DNA of 64,000 nucleotides. Origin: Capsicum annuum (lineage: Eukaryota; Streptophyta; Magnoliopsida; Solanales; Solanaceae). The notes under the pieces are model-generated. The model was not told where the DNA came from. It searched no databases and saw only the letters and a list, made by a program, of their open reading frames with translations. Numbering within the stretch: the stretch's first letter is position 1; every line of letters starts with the position of its first letter. Where the stretch lies: contig NC_061114.1 of NCBI RefSeq assembly GCF_002878395.1, positions 143,875,167 to 143,939,166 of the forward strand, given 5' to 3'. A program made the translations under genes and the position numbers. This document shows positions 46,540-59,571 of this stretch, in pieces.

Positions 46540-48330
46540 TGATGTTGGGTGTATTTATGCATTCTAGCATCACTATTCTAGCCCTTTTTAGCCTTCTTTT
46601 GAGGATGATTCATGTGATCTATGGGTGGATAGTGAAATAAATGTGTATCAGTGTTAAAGCATGTGTGTATGATGTTCAAAATGAGTTTGAAACAGTTTTT
46701 ACCTAAAAGATTCATGTAGAGTTCAACCCGAAAAATTAGTAATACTAGCTTAAGCTAGGTATTTTTCTAGTAGATTCTGGTTGATTCTATTGTTTTTAAA
46801 GTGTTACAAATGGTTTTTTGTGTAATTATATGTGAAATAACTTTTTTATAATGATCAAGGGTCAATTGTATCAAGCCAAGGGTCAAAATAATGAGTTAAC
46901 GATTAAAGTGAAATTAGCCTATGCTTAGCTCGTATTTCTAGTTCGTCGTGTTGGATATTGTGTTGTTTAGTGATTTAAATTTTTGTTTTTAATGCTATAG
47001 TATGCTTTTTGAATGTATTATGATGATATATGAATGATATACAAGCTTCAAATCAAGTAGGACCAACTCAAAAAGGCTTAGAATGGCTCAACGAAAGCAC
47101 AATACGCATATTGACATACTTTTAGGCCCCTGGAATGCCTTGGCCAAGCGTGGTCTGTAGGAGTAGCCAATGGACACTGTAAAAACACTAATGGTTTCAA
47201 AATAGGCTCAAAATATTAACCATATGGCGCGTGGAAGTTCTAGAGGAGAATAGCCTGTGACGCAGGCTCATTTCGGTGCTCCCTTGCCTTAGAAAAATTC
47301 TGAACAACAAATTCTAGAGAGGTAGGGAGATATTGAGGAGAATCCCCACCGGTACTAGGGATGAATCCATGGCTCTACCCCACCTAGTCCGGGGTTCATT
47401 AACGGAAGGTTTTCTTATCTAATACGAAAAAGGGCTTGCTCCTATACTATAAATATATGTTGTGTCACCTTTTTACACATCTTTTCGTATATTTTGGAGG
47501 GAAAAGGGATGCTAAAACTTATTCATTAGGTTTTTATTATTTTTATTTAGTTCATTCAGGTTTTTATTTTTTAATTACTATTTTGTGATTATGATTGTGA
47601 CTATGCGTGGCTAAACACCTTTTTTTGGGGTTAAGCCAAGAACATGATTATCATTGCTATGGATTAATTTTGTTTTCTTTGCTTATCAATATTGGTTGTT
47701 TTTTTATTCCCATTCTAACTATTTTAAGGACTCGTGACCCTTAGAATATATCTATTCTCAACCTTGTGAACTCGGGTGAGGGAATAGGATGATAGAACAT
47801 AGGAATAAGCAATGTATGGTTTTTGATTCTTTATAAAATAACAAACTTAAATTAGTATCTAAGATAGGGATGTACTTAGATATATTACTTGATTCATATG
47901 TAGGATGATATTTGTTAAGAACTTTAGTTAACTATTACATCCCCGCTTAACGATGTAGGTGTAAGGTTCAACTTAGGTAAAAGATTAGAGGTTGGAAAAC
48001 CATAATCGTGAAATCAATCCTACGAATCAACAACCAAGATAACAAAGTTAACAAATGAAATCCAATAGAATAATATGATTGTTCAAAGTGCTGCAACCTT
48101 GGGTTTTCTCCTATTTATTGTTACAAGATCTTTACTTTACGCATTATTTACTTTATTTGCAATTTACACACTCAATTCTCTCTTTCGCTTACTCTCACAT
48201 CAAGTGAATCTAAATTGTGAACTGAAATCAAATCATTTTCAAATATAGTCTCTGTGGGTTAGATAACTCGGCTTTCTTAAAGGCCACTGTATTACTTGGT
48301 CGACTACGTACACTTGCATGTGTACTGTTA
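46540..48330 (+). mobile_element. Solo LTR, 1.8 kb, inside element C integrase
   Basis: It begins TGATGTTGGGTGTATTTATG and ends TGTGTACTGTTA, 1791 bp. The flanks are a perfect 5-bp repeat GTGAG (46535-46539 and 48331-48335), and integrase codons (EVGE, then EATVIG) rejoin across it. A TATAAATA box lies at 47448-47455. The end TTA in place of TCA shows decay. The closing block (CTCTGTGGGTTAGATAACTC, then GTCGACTACGTACACTTGC) is like other Tat/Athila LTR ends. Confidence 0.85.
47448..47455 (+). promoter_or_regulatory. TATA box of the 1.8-kb solo LTR
   Basis: TATAAATA about 0.9 kb into the LTR, followed by pyrimidine-rich sequence. It is the likely U3/R border on the plus strand. Confidence 0.5.
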
Positions 48331-48928
48331 GTGAGGCTACTGTGATAGGGACCCATTCAGTATTTTAGGTGATGGAGAAGGTTCAGTTGACTTGGGAGAG
48401 ACCGAACGCAACCCAAAGTCATCAGAAATCATATGAAGATGTCAGAAGAATAGACATTGAGTTTGATCTTGGCGACTTGGTTTATTTGAAAATTTCTCCT
48501 ATGAAGGGAGTGAAAAGATTTGGCAAGAAGGGGAAGGCAATTCCTCGATATGTTGGCCCTTATATAATGTTAAACTATTTTGGAAAATTATCTTAAGAGC
48601 TAGAGTTGCCTACAGATCTGGCATCAGTGCATCCGATGTTTCATATTTCCTTGTTAAAGAAATGTATTGGTGATTCATCTGTAGTTATTCCTTTAGAATA
48701 TATGGGCATTAAGGATAGCCTTTCCTATAAGGAAGTCCTAGTGGACATCCTCGATCGTCAGATTCGTAGGCTAAGGAATAAAGAAGTTCCCTTAGTTAAA
48801 GTCCTTTGGCAAAATCAGTCTGTTGAGGGAGCTACTTGGGAAGCGAAAGCAGATATGCAAACGAAGTACCCTCATCTTTTCTCTGTAAACTCAAATTCAT
48901 CTTTAAGTAATGATTTTTGCTTAAATTG
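48331..48928 (+). pseudogene. Element C integrase C-terminal part and chromodomain-type tail
   Basis: Contains MEKVQLTWERPNATQSHQKS, DLGDLVYLKISPMKGVKRFG and YVGPYIMLNYFGK, a stop, then HPMFHISLLKKCIGDSSVVI, IRRLRNKEVPLVKVLW and TWEAKADMQTKYPHLF. This is the best-kept coding part of element C; one TAA at about 48595 breaks it. Confidence 0.85.
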
Positions 48929-49141
48929 ACTCTTTTCTATTCTTTATTTCATCTATGTAACCATTCCCACATCATTGCATGCGTTCATGAAATCAGTTCA
49001 ATTAATGTATTACATTTTAAACTCAGTTATATCATCATGTTCCAAGTCATGAATGTTCAATATGTGCTTTGTTACCTTAGTACAGTAATATCAGTTTAAC
49101 GAGTCTCATTCGGCGATGGATGTTCTCAAGGGAGGAGATAT
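48929..49141 (+). other. Element C 3' noncoding end and polypurine tract
   Basis: AT-rich sequence ends ATGTTCTCAAGGGAGGAGAT before the 3' LTR, the standard polypurine tract of these chromoviruses. Confidence 0.7.
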
Positions 49142-51540
49142 TGTAATACCCCTTACTACTATTAGCATGATTTAGATTTTAGTTACATGTATAACGGGCT
49201 TAAGTCTTGAAATTTTCAGTAAGTGTTGGGGAATTAGTCAGTTTGAAAACACTCTAACTTTGAGGATTTTTATTTTGGTCTTCTCGGCCTTGAGATGTTG
49301 GTTTTTGAGTTGATTCATATTCAGGAATATAAAAGGTATGTCTCAGGGGATTTTTGGATTTTTCACACAATAGGTCATGTTTGGATCACGAAACCAATGG
49401 GTCACCGCAATTAGCCTGTGATGCGTTATTAGTCCTGATGTCATGTAGAACACATCGCAATGAGGGAAATCAATGACAGTGATAAAAGCGCATCGTGGTG
49501 ATCCTGTTGCATCTAGTTTTAAGTTTAAATAACTGAGGGGCAATTGAGTCTTTTTACCCTCAACTCAATCGTTCATAACAAAACATGCGGCATTATTTAG
49601 GGCATTATTTGCTCTTCTTCTCCAAAATCCTCTTAAGAAAACCCTCCCCATTTCCCAAAAATAAAATTGAGTTCCTTTTCCCCAACAAATCAAGAATTAA
49701 AGTCCCCCAAGTTCACAAACCTTTAATAAAGCATCAAGATTAGTGTTTTTTTTCACGTTAAGAAGCTTAAGGTATGTGGGGTATTCATCAATGGATCTCA
49801 TTCACCCATTGAGCCCAAAATCTTTCTCTTATAATTAAATTATGGAGTTTTCCTTTACTATGGTATTTTATATGTTCAAGATGGGTTTAATTCATGTTTT
49901 TCCTTGGTAATTTAAATTTAGTTCAGCCCATGTATGATCACATGAAAGATTTGATTTCCTCATGCTTTAAATTTTAGTTCCCATGTCATGTTTAAGTGAA
50001 TTTCATGATAAATTCCCCAATTTATGCATTTAGCCATTTGAATCATGTTGATTTCCTTTGTTTAACACATTCCCATGTTCTAGTTTATGATCCTCACATG
50101 TTTGATGAAATGTATATTCTTTTGGGTTTGAACCATGATCCTATATTATTGTTTTAAAAGATTATTATCGTAAATCATGGTAATGTAGTGCTGGTGGGTT
50201 ATGAACACCTGATACCTATATATTTTATATGATTTCAAATTTTAAAGTAATGATTCAGTTAAAAACCATGAATATTCCTATTTATTTAGTTAATATGATC
50301 ATGATAAGAACTATAAAAAATAATGTTCAGTTAGTCTTAGTTCAGATCAGTACCAGTGTTAGTACAGATTGGAATAGGATCTAGTACCGAGCGAACCAAG
50401 TGATAGGGGCTCACTTTCCATTAGAGGGTGTGACCCCTAGTTGCAATCCCTGAGTTACAAAACTACGTAGCTAGCATAGGTTTGATATGTCTACCTGCCA
50501 GTTGAGGGTTGACACATTTCTCATAAGACCACCTTCTAGTAGAGGGTTACTCCTTAGTCCTTCGGGACATCAACTAAGTGGATCCACACAGTCAGTATTA
50601 GTACCTATGGAACGGTACTGACACCCTTCTAGCTAGGGTTACAGGTTGGACCCTAATTAGCTCAGATTGGGGTATCTCGGTTACGTGATCTCTCCCACAG
50701 TTTCAATCTAGTTGTTTAGACTAAGTACAGTTAAGTATTACATGATCAGTATTTAGACATTAGTTAATAAGTATATAGTCATCAGTTAATAAGTATACAA
50801 ACAATAGTTAATCAATATATAGATACCACTTAATAAGTAATCAGTATGTCTCAGCTCAGATTTTCTTAACCAAAGCATACAGATTCTCAGTTATTCAATT
50901 ATTTACAGATTATCTCAAAAATATATTTATGCTTTGTCTTGTATGTACATGCATATATACTCAGTTTTCTCATGCATTTTATTCAGTCCTTATCTTACGT
51001 ACTAGTACATTCAAAGTATTGATCGTATACCTTTTTTTATGCTATGTTGTCATATAACATAGGTTTGGATGCTCAATTTCTTAACCACTCTTAGATAGCT
51101 CATTGTACTCAGCAGTAGTAGTCGTGAGTCCTCATCCATCAAGGGCATGATTTTTTTAATTTAGTTATTTTAGTTCTTTCTTATGTTCAGTTAGTCGGAG
51201 TTAGTTGGGATTCAGTCCCATCAACTCCTTAGTTAGTTTTGAGGCTTTCAGATAATTAGATAGCTGGTCAGGCAGTTAGTCAGTTACTTGTTCTTTCAGT
51301 ACTTTTCCGTCATTCAGATAGATAGTTGGTTTTTAGTATTTATCAGATTTTTTAGACATGTGATGTATTCACACCTCAGTATTCAGATTGGTATTACTTC
51401 AGCAGTCTATCTTCCACATACGTGTGTTATTATTATTTTACTCTTGTATTCATAGCATGTACTAGCTCGTGGGTTAGCTTGTGGTCACTTGTGAACGTAA
51501 GCACCTTTGTCATTACTTGGGGTAGCTTTGGGTCATGACA
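49142..51540 (+). mobile_element. Element C 3' LTR
   Basis: It begins TGTAATACCCCTTACTAC and ends TTTGGGTCATGACA, 2399 bp. Its last 0.8 kb matches 32677-33456. It contains the 22-bp repeats at about 50745-50835. The element's right target-site sequence would begin TATGA, overlapping the start of the next LTR. Confidence 0.88.
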
Positions 51541-51635
51541 TATGACAGCCCATTATCCATGACCTGCAGGGATGCACTTTTGTCCATGTACCAAATCCTA
51601 TAAATCAAGAGTCTATCGATCTATATCAACCAATC

Positions 51636-51835
51636 CTGTAAAGATTTCAAAATACCAATACATCCCAAAATAATAATAAAAATTCCATGAAGATGTCCAA
51701 ATATTAGTACATCCCATAACATTAATACAAATCTTATGAAGATGTCCTAATACAGTACATTGCACAATAATAATATAAATTCCATGAAGATGTTAAAATA
51801 TCAATATCTTCCACAGTAATAATAGATGTCACAAT
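51636..51835. repeat. About 49-bp tandem repeats in element F's LTR
   Basis: Four diverged units share ATTCCATGAAGATGTC followed by a short stretch and GTACATCCCA, then an AATAATAAT run. Confidence 0.75.
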
Positions 51836-53016
51836 AATCAAAACCATAATGAGAAATAGTCTATAATGTCACAAAATGTCATTAAGCAGAATTTAGAGGT
51901 AAAAGTTGCACCTAGACTCTTCTTTGATAAAATTTTAGAAAATTCAGGGCTAGCTAGTTTTCACTCAAATTTGAGCATACCATATTTGAAGGTAATATGG
52001 TATTTATATAATAAATAATTGAGGGATTTGATATAACAGTTGGATAGCCAACACATCTAGGAAGCCATAGCAACTCCCAATACTTAAAATGGAGCTATAA
52101 AACTCCGATTATAGCATTTATCGTGGAGGAGTTGGTTCATGTTGTAGAGATTCATAGTCTATGTTGTAAAATAAGGAAAAATAATAAGGAATTTTGTGTT
52201 TCTACCTTGTACTACTGCACTACTCATGGAACTATAGTAGCAACCTCCAGTTAAATGGGTGTGAATTGCTGAAGCAGAAATTTAACCACTACAACAGTAT
52301 CGCTGTAAAGGTAATTATTCACTGTGTGGTAACACAGTAAAATATTAATTTTAAAGCCTATAAAAACATTTTCATTCCCTACTTTTTGGAAAATACAATA
52401 GGGCATTGAGGAGAGGAGATTTTTTAGTAGCAATTCAAAGTCTTTAATCTTTAGAGGTAAGTACTGACATTCCAGTTAGAATTTACTTTATTTAACCTTA
52501 GAAAATCAATAGAAAATGGATTAATGGTGGGTTGGGGGTTAATCCCTAGTTTATGGATATTGATGTACAATGATGGTATTACTTTTGAATTTTGTAGATA
52601 ACAATCCTACTGTGTTAGAAAACACTAATTGGCATAGAATTTTGACTAAATATGCCAATTTAAGTTGTATTCATGAAGTTACAATGATGAGAAAATACTA
52701 AGATGAATAAATAGGGTAGATTATGACTAAAATAAATGATTTATAACATGTATTTGTAAAAAGAGATGAATTATTGAAGTGTGTGTATATATGGTGATTT
52801 TATAGATCAAGAATGAGTCGACTAAAAATTAATAGAAACTTTTTTGGCTTATTCGTGGCTTTGAGAAAATAAGTTGAAGTAGGCTATGGTTTTGTGTATC
52901 ACTTAGACTTCCTTGTCATTGTTCTTATTTGTGATTTGAGCATCTATAGTTACCCTCTAGCATGGTTTGCAGATTAATATCTACTTTCATTTTTATTACA
53001 TTATGTTAAGGTGTTT

Positions 53017-53135
53017 AGGTGATGGGTCGGGTATCACACTGGTACATTATGATATGTTATAGTGATGGGTCAGGTACTAGGTTGGTATATTATTATATGT
53101 TGTCATAATGGGTTAGTACCACATTGGTATGGTAT
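53017..53135. repeat. About 43-bp repeats in element F's LTR
   Basis: Three units share GTGATGGGTCAGGTAC, a GGTTGGTA-type block and an ATTATATGTT block. Confidence 0.65.
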
Positions 53136-53890
53136 GTTGATGAAGAAAAGAATAGAGATGATGCATACATCTAGAATACATACACTCATTTAGATGCATT
53201 AACTGATATTTGATTAATATCTATGATGATGAATGATTGATGAAAATGATTAAGAATGAAGGGCTACAAAGTGAACTTGTGAGGGTAATTACATGATGAT
53301 TTATGATTTGCTATTTGATTGATATCATTGGTTATGAATCTTTTTATGATCCCTTTTATACTTGTTTGACTTACTTCTTTGTATATCATAATGTTAGTTG
53401 ACCTATGATGCTTACTGATGCTACCCATACTCCTTTTTCTTTTGAGTGCATCATATCTTTCAAAAGTTGACACACGACCTCGTTCTTAACTAGCATTAGA
53501 CTTAATTTAGAGGGCGAGAACAATATTTAGGCAACCTTCAGATCTTCTATGATGTTATGTTGGTCTAAGACAATTTCCTTATTTATTATGTTTGGATATT
53601 TCAATTTCTTTTAGGCATAGTTGATTCTTTTTAATATTCATATACGGTAACTTCAGGTCCCTAGGATTGTAAGAAATAGAAGTTTCCACACTCTATTCAT
53701 TTTAAGGACAAAGTCGTTGTTGACTAAGTTGTTATTTAAATTAATCATTTCCCATTTTAACTGGTTCAAAGCAGGAGCTGATATTTTTAAGAAAGTGAGA
53801 GTAACACCTAACTATAAAGTGAGAGTATTATGGTTCTCCTGCCATAGGTTAGGACGGTTACCAATCAGGAGCAGTGGTTTGTGATAGAGA

Positions 53891-53902
53891 TGGTATCAGA
53901 GC
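53891..53902 (+). other. Primer-binding site of element F (tRNA-iMet)
   Basis: TGGTATCAGAGC is an exact match to the usual 12-base initiator-methionine site, 4 bases after the presumed LTR end. Confidence 0.85.
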
Positions 53903-54119
53903 ATTAGGTTCGTAGATCTCGTCCTATAAGAACCGGTCTATTAGAGTCCTCTGGAATGGTATAGAGGTAGTTTACTTTTATTGGAAGGCTTTTGGTTTTT
54001 AGGAATGGACTCTTTTTTTATTCTTTCCTGCTATAAGTTGATTTCAATTGGTATCTGGTGATTCAAATTGATATATAATTCTTTAACTCATACTTGCAGA
54101 TAGTTAATACTCATTACAA

Positions 54120-55300
54120 AATGAGAAAATCACTATAACCCATGATGACACCTGCAGTAGAACTTGTACCCACTAATAAGGTTATAGCCTGATGCAGGCC
54201 TCAAGCTGGAGGTAGAGCAAGAAGGAGAGAATGGGGAGCAGCTCACATTAAGGGTAAAGCACAAATAGCTGGTAGACTGATAAGGTAGAAAACATCATCC
54301 CCCCTTCTAGAATAGACTTCCCTAGAAAATATTCTGGAAGAAGATGAGGTGGTTGAGGAAGAAAAGATAATAGCTCTAGAGAATATAGTTCAAACACAAA
54401 AAGGTCCATCCCAGGAGTCATTATTTATGGAGGTGCTTTAACAGGTGTTGGGATTCATGGTTGGATTGGCCATTATTTTTTACACTTCAGTTGTTTCGAT
54501 TGTCCCAACTATAGCTTAACAACATACCACTATAATATAACTAAGGTTAGATGCAGGTTCTAAAATAGGGTGTATCCCCAATACATACTTTGACCGGTAA
54601 CGACTGAAGATAAGCATGTATGATATTCTAAGTTCATGAAGGTGAAATACCATATATGCCAAGGTATATAGTTTGCGGATCCATTTGATTTCCTAATAGA
54701 TTTTCACGAATTTCTGCATAAAATGGGTATTATTTAAAGGTAAGATACGGAGTTTTTTTCTTTTCAGTTTCCGAATAAAGCCATGAAATAAAGGAGGTCA
54801 TTAGTGGAGTGTTGAGCTGCCTTACGTCCACTTACTTAGGCTTAGTTTCAAAATGTATTCCTTGATTAATATGTTCCCAACACTTATCTTGACTAGGCGA
54901 AGGATGAGTTTCTAATATTAGAGCAGGTTAACATGTTCATGGTGACCTATTCGACAAAGTTTTATGCCTTAACCCATTATGCCCTACATTAATTACTTGA
55001 GAAGAAAAATAAATTGCGCATTTTGTGAAGGATCTGAACTTGGAGATTCAATTAGATGCTTTATCTATAGGCATGTCTGGTAAGTCTTTTCAGGTTGTTG
55101 AATTTGCCAAGATGGCTGAGCACTTGAGAAAAACGTGAGGTGAAAGTAGAAGTGAAGAAGGCTTGGACATTCGGCCAATTTAGGGATACTTTGAAAAAGG
55201 GGAGTGGTTCTGCTGAGACCAACCATTCAGCTATGCCAGTATCAATAGGGGTCATTTCTAGGGTTAGTTACACCAAATAGATAGGGAGACAACGGGGCAT
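54120..55300 (+). pseudogene. Element F gag remnant
   Basis: Degenerate frames contain DPFDFLIDFHEFLHKMG, then DEFLILEQVNMFMVTYSTKF and YALTHYAL, matching the order of a chromovirus gag (DPQxFLD...DEFLxLEQ...YxxKFxxLxRYA). Stops are frequent. Bases 53903-54119 hold the untranslated leader. Confidence 0.6.
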
Positions 55301-57108
55301 GGACCACTATCGAAGATAACAACTAGGTGGCTAGCAACCGAGCTCCAAGTTTTCCAATTGAAAAGCAGTTTAACGACCATGAAACCAGCATGCCATACAA
55401 AATCAAAGCTTCAACCGACACCACAGACATGAAGACTAACCTTTCCAAAATGATAGGCAATTTCATGTCCATAGAGGTGGTATGCCATACATAATCAAAG
55501 TTTTTAATAGACACACCATAGCTTTCTCTAGACTAAGCTATGCACCCGGTTAAGAATGGTTTGCCTTGGAAATAAAGACTTCATAACCTTGAACAAGATG
55601 TCATGACTTTTACAGTCCTAGAAAACATGAAATCTTTTGTATCCTTCGTAAAAGACTGTTTCGTATGTGACATAAATGGGTCTTATGGTGGCTCTCCCTT
55701 GACTATTACCCTCAAGCATCCGAAGAACCAAAGGTGTTCTAAGGCAGACCTCAAATCTGTGTCTTCTTTCTAAGATATTGAATAATTTTGGAAAGGTATG
55801 ACTCAGACTAAGATAATTTTATTTCATATACATGGGAAGGATATAGACATCTGCGTCGCATGGACGAAGTCGACTTTGTTTCACATCCATGGAAAGTACC
55901 TTCAGAGTTCCATGTTGCAATCACAACAAGTACTTTGCCAAAGTATTTCGTTACCCCACTATTATGATCTAAAGGATCAAAGTACCCATCCCTTTGTAAG
56001 AGAGAAAACTTGAGAAAGAGACTTTAGCCAACAAACATCTTTATTGATAGAGAGAAAACTATACAAGAGGTTTCTAGGTAAAGAGAATGATGCCCTCTAA
56101 CTAAAAACCTATGCTTCCTTTTATAGGAGAAGGAAGCTCTACAGATAAACATGAAATAAAATATTATAATCCTATCCTATATTATAAGAGATAGGCATTA
56201 TCTGTTACGACTAGATAAGTCATATCCTTTTGTAAAGCTTTAATTTCTATGACTAGATAAGCCTTATCTTTTGGCACACACTTATATTATTTACAACTTA
56301 CTTTATTTATGTTGGTTCCCATTAACATGTGATGGTCAAATAAAAATAAAACACACTAATGTTATTGGCATGTGAAAGAATGTGCAAGCAGGTGAGTAAA
56401 TATCTTGCAACTAGGTGCATAAATAGCTTGTAGGCATCTTGCAAGTAGGTGGATAAGCTCCTTGTCTTCAAAGTAGCTGAGTCAGCAGCTTTAGGACAAA
56501 CCCATCTAAAAGGGTAACCACTAAAGAGTGTTTTATTGGAGATAAGGGTAACCCACTAGAAAGGTAACCCGCTAATGAGGGTAACCCATCTGATAGGGTT
56601 TCCTTAGAGAGGACAGTAACACACTGGAAAAGGGTAACCCACTGGAGAGGGTAACTTTCTTGCACATGTCATCTGGCATCATATTTCAGGTAGCATTATT
56701 GGGTGGTGTTGGCAATCAACTCATGTATCCTTATTCCATCCACCAATCAACATTGTGCTTTAGTCTTAAGCATTATTGGCCTTCGCAGCTTCTCTTCATC
56801 GATCTAGTAACGTAACTCCTTCTGTTTGATGATGAATCTTTGCATTCCGGTCAGGAAGCTTTCAGACGTATTCTTTTGATAGAGTTGCCGACTTCATATA
56901 TAATGATTTCATACCGTGGTTGATATTCTTTTGACAGTCAGTGGACTTCATCCCAATGGGGATGATTGTCCGTGTAGTTCCACTTTCCCAATTCCTTTGG
57001 CCAGATTTCTTTTGGAATGCATCTATTTTTCTGGAAAATAAAGTGCTATAATTCATAGTATTCATCTTCCAGGGATATTATAAACATGGGAAATTTCCAT
57101 AGTGAACT
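55301..57108. other. Unassigned stretch between element F gag and element D
   Basis: No protein family is recognised. A direct repeat of ATGCCATACA plus nearby text recurs about 98 bp apart (55390 and 55480). On the minus strand, CCTATAAAAGGAAGC near 56124 followed about 90 bp later by AATAAAG looks like a compact promoter/poly(A) unit of an LTR or pararetrovirus intergenic region. A minus frame at 57065-56862 (with IIPIGMKSTDCQKNINHGMK) is not recognised. It may be element F interior plus another inserted element. Confidence 0.3.
56515..56660. repeat. Degenerate GGGTAACCC repeats
   Basis: About seven copies of a 17-21 bp unit such as AGGGTAACCCACTGGAGAG. The core contains the self-complementary GGGTTACCC-type palindrome. 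Confidence 0.8.
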
Positions 57109-59571
57109 TGACATGACCTGAACCAGGGCCTTGTCGTACTGGGTATCTCAAGTTCAACCAGGATCGGAGACCACCCTAATACCTAACCCAACCAACCTAC
57201 ATATACCCTAATTTGGATGAATTTCGAATATATAACAACCATAACATTTCATATAATTCAAGAATTTGGGATAGGTCCATGACCGTGACCAACACAAGCA
57301 AGTCCAACTATCCAGTACCAACCAACAACCATAACCAAACCAATAAAACAACCAAGTTCATTCCCTTAACATAAAAAAATAGGATGGAACAATCATATAT
57401 ACAGTCAAATGGTATCAGCCCCAATACCAATGACAATACTAAGGCTGACACCTCTATCGTCACCACCCATACAAGTCCATAGTAGTTCCACAAAGCCTCT
57501 CACCGAAAGTGAAACAATAACTACTTGGGACATATCCCCAACCATAGCCAAAACCAATGTCCATGAAATAGACAAAGTATGTAAAGATATCCATGATATG
57601 AAATAGAGACTTCAAGAGTATAGAAGATCAACACATCAATTCAACAGCAGATACTGAATTTGATGATTAAGCAGGAGGAATCGAATGGCCTATTCCTGTA
57701 TTGTGTGGGGATACAGCCACCCAAAGATGGGTTACACGGTGAACCTTAGCAAGTACTCAAGATAAGTATAAAATAATGTCAATATTTAAAACCAATTAAA
57801 CCACCATATGCATACACATCCATACATAAATATATATATCTATACTGGTCAAAGGAATCGGTTTTAACATGCATTTAAAACCATTAACCTAGGTTTGCAT
57901 ATCTTAACTATCCTAGAACTAACCTCATGCTATATAGGTCTAGAATAACCACCGGAATGAGCCTACGATGCGTGTAGCTGCACAAATTGGAGATAACATA
58001 GGAGTAGGGGATTCCCAAACACCCTTCACTCTCTATGATATCTATATACAAGTGTAACTTAGGGGATTCCCATTTTCCCCATAAGTATCATATATGGTCG
58101 CCATGAACAATCTTCATGTCAGTAAACAAGAGTTTTTAGTGTCCGTCCATTGGGATCACACCTTCACGGTTAGTCATCATACCCCGCCAACCATTACCAC
58201 ATAACCAAAACCACTATTCTGTTTATTAGTAACATAGGTTATAAGTAGTGGTATCATCATACCAACTATATCTTGCTAACAATGTCCTTACCAGCCTTTT
58301 AGTGAGGAAGGGCTTCCCATAGACCCATAGATTACATTATTTAGTTATTTGGGGGATTCCAATGTAGTCCACAAGATTTTCATTATTATCATTGCTTGAG
58401 GGATTACCTTATACCCTACAGGGATGTTTAATAAACCATAATAATGACCACCAAGACCTTACCATTTAACCATTCCAAATCATTTAAACAATTTATACCA
58501 TTTAGGGTTCCATCACCAAGTTGTACCATTCAATAATTTCATTAAAAATCCAACAATATAGCAAAAGCATTCTCATAGGTATTTTATCAAACATGTTGTG
58601 GGCATCATGTTTCCAAAGCCCGAACCAAGTACCAATTTACCATTCCCATGTAACCAAATGTTCTAACCATCATTATATTTGAAAACCATAAGTAAAAGAA
58701 ATGGGAAAACCATAACCAACCATTATAACCAAAACCCCCAATATATATTTGAAATCCCAAGATCATACAAAAATTATGTAATGAAAACAATTCATAAAAC
58801 ATGCCTTTAGTTGGAACTAAAAATGAGGAAGAAGTAACATGCCTTAGGTTATGAAAATGGAAGAGAGAAGTCACCTTTATAAACCTAAATTGATCCTATT
58901 GATTAAACCCTAGCCTTTCTTGACCAAAGAGCCTTTGAGATAATTTGAGAGATTTTCTATGTGTTTAAGAATAGAATATTAGGGCAAATGAAGTCCAAAA
59001 AGTGATATAAGTCATGGGGCCTTAAGAAGTTAAGAGGGGAAATGTCTAGATAAACTTGAACTTAAACTGGATGAAATTACCGCAGAAGGGTACACTCTAC
59101 CATACCCTATCATATGAGTGATACCCATCTCTTAGACCCCCAATACTATCTAACATACGACTTCCAATCTCTAATTGTAACCAAATATATGGTTTGTACA
59201 ATCAAATCACACCATAGGCAAAATAAAGGGTGGTTGACACTTTACAACATAAGAGTTAAACTATACCACTCGTGCCCTATTGCACGACTTTTGGTGAGCC
59301 AGTCATACACAGATCCAAGTTAACTTACTAAGTTTTATATTAAGTGAACGAAAACCAACCTTTTGACCCTTCACTAACCATACGACTTATATCCACCTAA
59401 GTTGTACCCATTCCAGAAACTCAACCACCCAACACCACCCAACACAGGAAAACATATGACTGGGTCACTTGACCTGTACCCTCACCATACAAGTAGTATG
59501 ATAAGTCGTATGATGTCTAGAAAGTCCAAAACATATGAAATTTCTAGGGACAAAAACATAAGGTATTTTCG
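57109..59571 (-). mobile_element. Element D 3' LTR (same family as element B)
   Basis: On the minus strand it starts CGAAAATACC (expected TGAAATACC), preceded by the purine tract ATGGGGAAGA, and ends GGTTCAGGTCATGTCA. Its first part parallels element B's LTR (TTTGGACTTT, CATACGACTTA, AAAGGCTAGGGTTT). Length about 2.46 kb. The left flank GAACT (57104-57108) is the candidate target-site repeat; its partner is outside the window. Confidence 0.78.

Larger units (their letters stand above)
51543..53886 (+). mobile_element. Element F 5' LTR (probable Ty3 chromovirus)
   Basis: It begins about TGACAGCCCATTATCCATG and ends near GGTTTGTGATA, just before a TGGTATCAGAGC primer site. Length about 2.3 kb. 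No 3' LTR partner is visible, so the ends rest on the primer site and on LTR-like termini only. Confidence 0.6.

Noticed and set aside
53889..53902. tRNA-like TGGTATCAGAGC strings here and at the other LTR ends
   Set aside because: They are primer-binding sites complementary to the 3' end of initiator tRNA and not tRNA genes; no cloverleaf surrounds them.
56515..56660. Interstitial telomere repeat
   Set aside because: The unit is GGGTAACCC plus about 10 bases, not the plant telomere unit TTTAGGG.
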